Positions 58,052 to 64,000 of a stretch of DNA of 64,000 nucleotides are shown one piece after another (the first letter of the stretch is position 1; each line of letters begins with the position of its first letter). Position numbers and translations under genes: made by a program. Source of the stretch: Streptomyces reniochalinae (GTDB lineage: Bacteria > Actinomycetota > Actinomycetes > Streptomycetales > Streptomycetaceae). The notes beneath the pieces are model-generated. The model was not told where the DNA came from. It did not search any database and saw only the letters and a program-made list of their open reading frames with translations. The stretch lies in contig NZ_QOIM01000042.1 in the NCBI RefSeq assembly GCF_003323735.1, positions 1 through 64,000 on the forward strand, in the 5' to 3' direction.

Positions 58052-59881
58052 CTACTCGACGGTGACGGACTTGGCCAGGTTGCGGGGCTTGTCGATGTCC
58101 CGGCCGAGGGCCAGCGCCGTGTGGTAGGCCAGCAGCTGGAGCGGGATGCCCATCAGGATCGGGTCCAGCTCGTCCTCGTTCTTCGGCACCACGATGGTGT
58201 GGTCCGCCTTCTCCTGCTCCTGGTGCGCCACGGCCAGAATCCGGCCGCTGCGGGCCTTGATCTCCTCCATGGCCGCGCGGTTCTTCTCCAGCAGGTCGTC
58301 CTCCGGCACGATCGCCACCGTCGGCATCGCCGGCTCGATCAGGGCCAGAGGCCCGTGCTTGAGCTCCGAGGCGGGGTAGGCCTCGGCGTGGATGTAGGAG
58401 ACCTCCTTCAGCTTCAGGGATGCCTCCAGCGCGACGGGGTAGCCGCGCACCCGGCCGATGAAGAGCATGGAGCGGGCGTCCGCGTAGTTCTTGGCCAGCT
58501 TCTCGATCTCCGGCTCCTGCTTGAGGATCTCGGCGATCTGGGCCGGCAGCCTGCGCAGGCCCTCGATGATGCGCTTGCCGTCCTTGACCGACAGATCGCG
58601 GGTGCGGCCCAGGTGCAGGGCGAGCAGCCCGAAGGCCACCACGGTGTTGGTGAAGCACTTGGTGGACACGACGCAGACCTCGGGGCCCGCGTGCACGTAC
58701 ACCCCGCCGTCGGCCTCGCGCGCGATGGCCGAGCCGACGACGTTGATGACGCCCAGCACGCGAGCGCCCTTGCGCTTGAGCTCCTGGACGGCGGCGAGCG
58801 CGTCGTAGGTCTCCCCGGACTGCGAGACGGCGATGTAGAGGGTGTCAGGGTCCACCACCGCGTTGCGGTAGCGGAACTCGCTGGCCGGCTCGGCGTCGGC
58901 GGGGATGCGGGCCAGCTCCTCGATCATCTGTGCGCCGATCAACCCCGCGTGGTAGGAGGTGCCGCAGCCGAGGATCTTCACCCGGCGCACGGCGCGCGCC
59001 TCGCGCGGGTCCAGGTTGAGGCCGCCGAGGTGGACGGTGGCGAACCGGTCGTCGATACGGCCGGCCAGCACCCGGTCCACCGCGTCCGCCTGCTCGGCGA
59101 TCTCCTTGTGCATGTAGGTCTCGTGGCCGCCCAGGTCGTAGGACTCGGCGGCGTACTCGACCGTCTCGGGCGAGGAGGAGGTGCGCGACCCCTCTGTGGT
59201 GTACGTGCGGTAGTCGCCGGCCTTGATGGTGGCCATCTCGCCGTCGTCCAGGGTGACGACCTGGCGCGTGTGGGAGACCAGCGCGGCGACGTCCGAGGCG
59301 ACGAACATCTCGTTCTCCCCGATGCCCAGCACGACGGGGGAGCCGTTGCGGGCGACGACGATGCGCTCGGGGAAGTCGGCGTGCAGCACGGCGATGCCGT
59401 AGGTGCCCTCGATGTGGCGCAGTGCCTCCTGGATCCGGCCCTCGAGGCTCTCCGCCCGCGCGGCGGCGATGAGGTGGACGAGCACCTCCGTGTCGGTCTC
59501 GGAGACGAAGGCGACACCGTCCGCGCTCAGCTTGGCCCGCAGCTCGGCGGCGTTGTCGATGATGCCGTTGTGGACGACGGCGACCTTCTCGGCCGGGTCC
59601 AGGTGCGGGTGGGCGTTGACGTCGTTGGGGGCGCCGTGGGTGGCCCAGCGGGTGTGCGCGATGCCGGCCGTGCCGGAGAACCGCTTGGGGACGCGCTCTT
59701 CCAGGTCGCGGACGCGGCCCTTGGTCTTGGCCGTCTTGAGGGCGCCGGGTTTGCCCGCGGTGCCGCCGGTCTGGATGGCGATGCCCGCGGAGTCGTAGCC
59801 GCGGTACTCCAGTCGCTGGAGCCCCTCCAGCAGGAGCGGGGCGGTGTCACGCTTACCGATATATCCCACGATTCCGCACAT
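58052..59881 (-). CDS. glmS: glutamine--fructose-6-phosphate aminotransferase
   Basis: Makes glucosamine-6-phosphate, the entry step to UDP-GlcNAc and so to peptidoglycan. The 609-residue protein begins M-C-G-I-V-G-Y, exposing Cys2 as the N-terminal nucleophile after Met removal, with R-W-A-T-H-G-A-P-N-D and N-A-H-P-H in the glutaminase domain, two SIS sugar isomerase domains (C-G-T-S-Y-H-A-G, S-Q-S-G-E-T) and the classical K-S-V-T-V-E end. Streptomyces often carry two glmS copies; from gene order this corresponds to glmS2, which is inferred. No DasR-type GGTCTAGACC site was found near it. Confidence 0.95.
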   Translation of the reverse strand: MCGIVGYIGKRDTAPLLLEGLQRLEYRGYDSAGIAIQTGGTAGKPGALKTAKTKGRVRDLEERVPKRFSGTAGIAHTRWATHGAPNDVNAHPHLDPAEKVAVVHNGIIDNAAELRAKLSADGVAFVSETDTEVLVHLIAAARAESLEGRIQEALRHIEGTYGIAVLHADFPERIVVARNGSPVVLGIGENEMFVASDVAALVSHTRQVVTLDDGEMATIKAGDYRTYTTEGSRTSSSPETVEYAAESYDLGGHETYMHKEIAEQADAVDRVLAGRIDDRFATVHLGGLNLDPREARAVRRVKILGCGTSYHAGLIGAQMIEELARIPADAEPASEFRYRNAVVDPDTLYIAVSQSGETYDALAAVQELKRKGARVLGVINVVGSAIAREADGGVYVHAGPEVCVVSTKCFTNTVVAFGLLALHLGRTRDLSVKDGKRIIEGLRRLPAQIAEILKQEPEIEKLAKNYADARSMLFIGRVRGYPVALEASLKLKEVSYIHAEAYPASELKHGPLALIEPAMPTVAIVPEDDLLEKNRAAMEEIKARSGRILAVAHQEQEKADHTIVVPKNEDELDPILMGIPLQLLAYHTALALGRDIDKPRNLAKSVTVE

Positions 59882-60012
59882 ACTGCTGATGCCCTGCCTC
59901 TCCGTCGTGCTGTGGTGCTGTTGAAGGTGGTGCCGCGTGGTGCGGGTGGTGGCGCCGTGCCCTGTCCGCCGTGGCCTGTTCGCCGCGATCGTCGGAGCAA
60001 CGGCGCCGGAGG

Positions 60013-60318
60013 TCAGCCGTAGACGATGCGGCGCAGCTGTCTGAGCGACAGCTGAGGCGGTGCCACGGCGCGGTGCGGCAGCTCGGCCTCGATGCGTTCG
60101 AAGATCTCCGGATTCGTCAGGCCCTTGGCCTGGAGCTCCCGGTGCCGGCGCCGGACGAACTCGGATGCCGTCTCGTCGAAGTACGACAAGACGTCCAGCA
60201 CCACCCGCGCCGCCTCGCCGCGCCGCAGCGGCGTGGTGCGGACCAGGTGGTCGAGTAGGTCGTCGTGGACCGGCGTCGGAGCGTCGAGCACTCGTCGATA
60301 GTGCGGTCTCGACGTCAC
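60013..60318 (-). CDS. small conserved protein upstream of glmS
   Basis: 101 residues if started at GTG 60318 (V-T-S-R-P-H-Y-R-R-V-L-D-A-P-T); the frame is open to 60372. It is a compact helical protein with L-D-V-L-S-Y-F-D-E-T-A-S-E-F-V-R-R-R-H-R-E-L and an L-S-L-R-Q-L-R-R-I-V-Y-G end. Not recognised as a known domain. Same orientation as glmS, 131 bp upstream, divergent from the hexosaminidase gene. Confidence 0.7.
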   Translation of the reverse strand: MTSRPHYRRVLDAPTPVHDDLLDHLVRTTPLRRGEAARVVLDVLSYFDETASEFVRRRHRELQAKGLTNPEIFERIEAELPHRAVAPPQLSLRQLRRIVYG

Positions 60319-60505
60319 GATCGCAAGAAATCTGCCCGATAGCGGGCACGGCGTGGCGAAAAGTGGAGCCATCCGATGTCTTCACGGTCGTCTTCGGGAC
60401 CGCCATCATGACGAAGTGTCCTGAAGACGGCTTTCGTTGAGAGTGCGCCACCCCGGTGAACGACCGTTCGAAGAAATCCTGACCGGATCTCGGAGGGATC
60501 ACTGA

Positions 60506-62179
60506 ATGGGACGACGACTCCGACCGCTGCTGCTCCTGTGCGCCTCACTGCTCGCCGCCACCTCGCTGCCCGCCGTCTCGGCCACCGCCGACACCGGAGT
60601 GCGTTCAGGGCAGGGCACCGCGCACGGCCCCCGTTCGCTCGATGAGGTGATACCCGCGCCCGCCTCCGTACGGGCCAAGGGCAAGCCCTACACGCTGTCC
60701 CCGCGGACCGTGATCCGGGTGAGCGGCGGGCACGGCCCCGGGCGCGACCGCGTACGAGGGCACGGGCGGGGGAAAAAGGGTGGGCACGACGCCTCCTCGG
60801 GTGCGCGCCAGGTGGCCGAACAGCTGGCCGACCTGCTGCGGCCCGCCACCGGCTACCGGCTGCCCGTCACCACCCGCCCCGGACGCGACGGCATCCACCT
60901 GAGGCTGAGCGGCGAACGCGGACTCGGTCCCGAGGGATACCGGCTCCACGTCACCGAACGCGCCACCGTCCTCAGCGCCCGCGAGCCCGCGGGCCTCTTC
61001 CACGGCATCCAGACCCTGCGCCAGCTCCTGCCCGCCGCCGTCGAGGCCGACAGCACCCGTCCGGGGCCCTGGCAGATCGCCGGCGGCACCCTCACGGACA
61101 AGCCGCGCTACGCCTACCGCAGCGCCATGCTGGACGTCTCCCGGCACTTCTTCCCCGTCGACTCGGTCAAGCGCTACATCGACCAGCTCGCCCTCTACAA
61201 GATCAACACCCTGCACCTCCACCTCTCCGACGACCAGGGCTGGCGCATCGCCATCGACTCCTGGCCACGGCTGACCACCCACGGCGGCAGCACCCAGGTC
61301 GGCGGCGGCCCCGGCGGCTACTACACCAAGGCCGACTACCGCGACATCGTCCGCTACGCCGCCGACCGGCACCTGACCGTCGTGCCCGAGATCGACATGC
61401 CGAGCCACACCAACGCCGCCCTGGCCTCGTACGCCGAACTCAACTGCGACGGCAAGGCGCCGCCCCTTTACACCGGCACCGACGTGGGCTTCAGCTCGCT
61501 GTGCGTACCACTCGAGCGCACCTACGACTTCGCCGACGACGTGATCCGCGAACTGGCGGCCCTCACCCCCGGCCCCTACCTGCACATCGGCGGCGACGAG
61601 GCCCACTCCACCAGCGAGGAGGACTTCGCGGCCTTCATGAAGCGCGTCCAGCCCCTCGTCGCCAAGTACGGCAAGACCGCGGTCGGCTGGCACCAGATCA
61701 CCGCGGCGCCGCGCCGGGGCACCATCGCCCAGTACTGGGGCTACGACGAGACCGGGGCTGAGGAACGCGCCCAGGTGGCCGCCGCCGCACGCAACGGCAC
61801 CCGGCTGGTGATCTCCCCGGCGGACCGCTCCTACCTCGACATGAAGTACGACAAGGACACGCCCCTCGGCCTCTCCTGGGCCGGCTACGTGTCCACCGAG
61901 CGCTCCTACGACTGGGATCCGGCCACCTACCTCGACGGCGTCCCCGAACGGGCCGTCCTCGGTGTGGAAGCACCCCTGTGGACCGAAACCCTCTCGACCA
62001 GCGCCCAGCTCGAGTACATGGCCTTCCCGAAACTGCCCGGCATCGCCGAACTGGGGTGGTCCCCGGCCGCCACCCACGACTGGGACACCTACCGCGTGCG
62101 GCTCGCCCGGCAGGCGCCCCGCTGGGACCTGATGGGGGTGAACTACTACCGCTCCCCGCAGGTGCCCTGGGACGGCTAG
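60506..62179 (+). CDS. secreted beta-N-acetylhexosaminidase (GH20)
   Basis: Predicted extracellular enzyme that releases GlcNAc from chitin oligomers or other glycans. The 557-residue protein has a signal peptide of about 28 residues, a GH20b domain (about 43-195), then the catalytic barrel with L-H-L-H-L-S-D-D-Q-G-W-R, the D-E pair Asp364-Glu365 in H-I-G-G-D-E-A-H, and W-A-G-Y further on. This is the pattern of Streptomyces plicatus Hex. GGAGG precedes the ATG. Its location near glmS fits an amino-sugar supply role. A terminator hairpin follows. Confidence 0.93.
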   Translation: MGRRLRPLLLLCASLLAATSLPAVSATADTGVRSGQGTAHGPRSLDEVIPAPASVRAKGKPYTLSPRTVIRVSGGHGPGRDRVRGHGRGKKGGHDASSGARQVAEQLADLLRPATGYRLPVTTRPGRDGIHLRLSGERGLGPEGYRLHVTERATVLSAREPAGLFHGIQTLRQLLPAAVEADSTRPGPWQIAGGTLTDKPRYAYRSAMLDVSRHFFPVDSVKRYIDQLALYKINTLHLHLSDDQGWRIAIDSWPRLTTHGGSTQVGGGPGGYYTKADYRDIVRYAADRHLTVVPEIDMPSHTNAALASYAELNCDGKAPPLYTGTDVGFSSLCVPLERTYDFADDVIRELAALTPGPYLHIGGDEAHSTSEEDFAAFMKRVQPLVAKYGKTAVGWHQITAAPRRGTIAQYWGYDETGAEERAQVAAAARNGTRLVISPADRSYLDMKYDKDTPLGLSWAGYVSTERSYDWDPATYLDGVPERAVLGVEAPLWTETLSTSAQLEYMAFPKLPGIAELGWSPAATHDWDTYRVRLARQAPRWDLMGVNYYRSPQVPWDG

Positions 62180-62239
62180 GAGCCTGTTTCCCGGGTATGG
62201 CCGTGCGCTCGCCGGCGTGCGCGTGCCCGGTGACGCGCG

Positions 62240-62269
62240 ACCGGCCTCCGGCTGATACCGGAGGCCGGT
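62240..62269. terminator. terminator after the hexosaminidase gene
   Basis: ACCGGCCTCCGG and its perfect complement with a CTGATA loop, about 60 bp after the stop codon, facing also the end of the DUF4429 gene. Confidence 0.78.
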
Positions 62270-62456
62270 GCCGCGTACGGGGGGCGCCGGAGACGCGTCA
62301 CCTGTCTGACCGGTGACGCGGGCGACCAAGGGGCGGGCGGCGGGCACGGGCATCGCCGGCGAGGCGGGCTCTCGTCCTCAGCCCGCCACGGGAGCGTCCG
62401 AGCGCGCGGTCACCGGACGCGTCCCGACCCGGCGGACCGGTGACCCGCCCGCAGCG

Positions 62457-63428
62457 TCAGAGGCGGTCGAGGACCGCCTTCTTGGCCAGGGCGAACTCCT
62501 CGTCCGTCAGAACGCCCGAGCGGTGCAGCTCGCCCAGCTCCCGCAGCCGCCGCAACAGCACGTCGTGGTCGGCACCCGCGGCCGCGGAGCCGCCCCCGCC
62601 CGAGGGGGCCGTCCCGGCGCGTGGGCCGCCGCCCGCCGTGGCCTTGGGCGGGGGATCCGCCGCGTCCGCCTCCGGAAGGGCCCGGCCGTCCCGCGCCTGC
62701 GCCGGGAGGGAGCCGCCGTGCGGGTGGGGCAGCCGGGCGGCGACGGCTGCCGCCAGCCGCACCGCGCCGCTCGTCTCCCTGGCCTGCCGCACGCCCCACA
62801 GCACCAGGCAGTTGGGGTCGTGCTCCGGCTTGAGCGCGCGCTGGTCCTCCTTGAGGCGGAAGCGCAGGCTGCCGTTCTCCCAGCCCAGCGCCGGCGTCCA
62901 CTCCACACCCTCCAGATCCCCGAGCCCGAGACGGCGCGGGCCGGCCGACGTCTTGCTCTCCTCGGCCATCCAGTTCCAGTCCAGCTGGAGGTTCTCCCCG
63001 TCGAACGTCACCGTGCCGTCCGAACCGGTCGCTGTCAGCGGGACGGCCGGACCGGGCAGCAGAAAACGGTCGCACGCCGTCCCCGGCACCTCGGCGAGCA
63101 GCAGCGCGGTACGCACCTCCTCGACGAGGTATTCGGCCACGCCCGTGCGGTCCTTCTCCACGGGAAGCTGGTACGGGTCCGAGGAGTCGGGCAGCCGCCC
63201 CCGGGCCACCTGGGAGAGGGGGTCGGCGCCCTCACGGAGCCGCAGGCGCAACCTGCCGCCCTTGCGGCCGCCCGGCTCGTAGGCGATACCGGCCACCGCG
63301 CCCAGTGGCACGACGATCTCCCCCAGGACCTTGCGCAGCTGGTGCACCTGACGCTCGGTGCCGGGCACGATCCTGAGATGCTCCCCGTCGAAGGTCCAGG
63401 CTCCGGCTCGCTGCAAAATCTCCGCCAT
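62457..63428 (-). CDS. DUF4429 and SHOCT domain protein
   Basis: 323 residues, function unknown. Two repeats of a DUF4429-like domain (F-D-G-E-H-L-R-I at about 15 and F-D-G-E-N-L-Q-L-D-W at about 145), a disordered Pro/Ala/Gly-rich linker, and a C-terminal SHOCT domain (L-L-R-R-L-R-E-L-G-E-L-H-R-S-G-V-L-T-D-E-E-F-A-L-A-K). SHOCT domains promote oligomerisation. TCGGAG precedes ATG 63428. It is in the same orientation as the acyl-CoA dehydrogenase gene, with a 61-bp gap between them. Confidence 0.85.
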   Translation of the reverse strand: MAEILQRAGAWTFDGEHLRIVPGTERQVHQLRKVLGEIVVPLGAVAGIAYEPGGRKGGRLRLRLREGADPLSQVARGRLPDSSDPYQLPVEKDRTGVAEYLVEEVRTALLLAEVPGTACDRFLLPGPAVPLTATGSDGTVTFDGENLQLDWNWMAEESKTSAGPRRLGLGDLEGVEWTPALGWENGSLRFRLKEDQRALKPEHDPNCLVLWGVRQARETSGAVRLAAAVAARLPHPHGGSLPAQARDGRALPEADAADPPPKATAGGGPRAGTAPSGGGGSAAAGADHDVLLRRLRELGELHRSGVLTDEEFALAKKAVLDRL

Positions 63429-63489
63429 GCTCCGATTATTCGGGCTCGGGGCAGCGGTGCACACCCGGGTGACGGGCAGGGCCGTGGCG

Positions 63490-64000
63490 TCAGGCCCCCA
63501 CCCCCAACTCGCGGGCCACCAGCATGCGCTGGACCTCGCTCGTGCCCTCGCCGATTTCGAGGATCTTGGCGTCGCGCCACATGCGGGCGACCGGGTACTC
63601 GTTCATGAAGCCGTAGCCGCCGTGCACCTGGGTGGCCTCGCGGGCGTTGCTGACGGCGATCTCGGAGGAGTACAGCTTCGCCAGCGCGGCCTGCTTCTTG
63701 AACGGCTCGCCCGCCACCAGCCGGGCGGCGGCGTCGCGCCAGGTGACGCGCGCGGTGTGCGCCCGCATCTCCATGTCGGCGATCTTGAACTGGATCGCCT
63801 GGTTCGCACCGATGGGCTTGCCGAACGCCATACGGGTGTTCGCGTAGCCGACCGACTCGTCCACACAGCCCTGCGCCAGCCCGGTCGCGAGCGCGGAGAT
63901 CGCGATGCGTCCCTCGTCGAGGATCCGCAGGAACTGCGCGTAGCCGCGGCCCAGCTCGCCCAGCAGGTTGGCCTTCGGCACGCGGACATCGGTGAAGGAC
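63490..64000 (-). CDS. acyl-CoA dehydrogenase (3' part; gene continues beyond window)
   Basis: C-terminal 170 residues of an acyl-CoA dehydrogenase: V-P-K-A-N-L-L-G-E-L-G-R-G-Y, the helical domain with R-I-A-I-S-A-L-A-T-G-L-A-Q, R-M-A-F-G-K-P-I, Y-S-S-E-I-A and the end motif Q-V-H-G-G-Y-G-F-M-N-E-Y-P-V-A-R-M-W-R-D-A-K, where Glu of N-E-Y is the usual catalytic base region, then I-G-E-G-T-S-E-V-Q-R. From gene order it may be the AcdH orthologue, involved in branched-chain amino-acid catabolism; that is inferred. The 5' end is outside the window. Confidence 0.9.
   Translation of the reverse strand, partial: SFTDVRVPKANLLGELGRGYAQFLRILDEGRIAISALATGLAQGCVDESVGYANTRMAFGKPIGANQAIQFKIADMEMRAHTARVTWRDAAARLVAGEPFKKQAALAKLYSSEIAVSNAREATQVHGGYGFMNEYPVARMWRDAKILEIGEGTSEVQRMLVARELGVGA

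Noticed and set aside
59882..60505. DasR operators near glmS and the hexosaminidase gene
   Set aside because: No GGTCTAGACC-like palindrome was found in these gaps; the nearest sequence (near 60304) is too far from the consensus.

Overview
The window looks like about 64 kb of chromosome from a Streptomyces. It is uniformly very GC-rich, with strong G/C third-position bias, frequent GTG starts and long antisense open frames that are only shadows of real genes. It carries several Streptomyces hallmark genes: adpA with its TTA (bldA-dependent) codon, a short chaplin, the cslA/glxA/GH6 hyphal-tip glucan locus, an NsdA-like HTH/TPR regulator and a GGDEF-EAL protein. From memory, the order acyl-CoA dehydrogenase, hexosaminidase, glmS, adpA, orn matches the S. 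coelicolor SCO2779-SCO2794 region read in reverse; this is recall, not a search.

Layout. (1) 1-3.1 kb: a possible transposase tail, a YidC/Oxa1 paralogue, an FAH-family hydrolase and a Gfo/Idh/MocA oxidoreductase. (2) 3.2-10 kb: a 2-aminoethylphosphonate-type utilisation operon (GntR regulator, FAD amine oxidase, phosphonatase-like HAD hydrolase, four-gene ABC importer), with no PhnW transaminase visible. (3) 10.3-12.4 kb: a HAD-IIA phosphatase, then cbtB-cbtA behind a recognisable cobalamin riboswitch. (4) 12.5-18.3 kb: GH6 endoglucanase, GlxA copper-radical oxidase and CslA glucan synthase, which work together at the hyphal tip. (5) 18.5-21.7 kb: an FCD-type GntR regulator, a winged-helix protein and a membrane protein. 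(6) 21.8-36.9 kb: a segment bounded by two tRNA-Lys(CTT) genes in inverted orientation. It holds an IclR regulator, an ehuABCD-type importer, DUF3830, an amidase, a hydroxyacid dehydrogenase, two Asp/Glu-racemase/maleate-isomerase-like proteins and a flavin monooxygenase (an apparent catabolic cluster of unknown substrate), followed by a GGDEF-EAL protein and a secreted metalloprotease. (7) 37-41.7 kb: an overlapping three-gene operon encoding an Fe-S RecB-type nuclease, a protein of unknown fold and a Upf1/Dna2-type SF1 helicase, plus a small downstream gene. It resembles a Dna2-like nuclease-helicase split over separate polypeptides and is the best candidate for an undescribed system. (8) 42-49.3 kb: a histidine phosphatase, the NsdA-like regulator, secreted and anchored hypotheticals, a spermidine-synthase-like protein and a two-component system. 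(9) 49.6-57.7 kb: chaplin, GH18 protein, LacI/CebR-like regulator, tRNA-His, orn, adpA with a 1.1-kb upstream region, and a universal stress protein. (10) 58-64 kb: glmS, a small hypothetical, a GH20 hexosaminidase, a DUF4429/SHOCT protein and the 3' part of an acyl-CoA dehydrogenase cut by the window edge.

The window mixes amino-sugar and cell-surface metabolism (GH20, GlmS, GH18, CslA/GlxA) with developmental regulators (AdpA, chaplin, GGDEF-EAL, NsdA-like) and two catabolic modules. No CRISPR array, prophage or antibiotic biosynthetic cluster was seen. All calls come from reading translated sequence and motifs; no database search was run.
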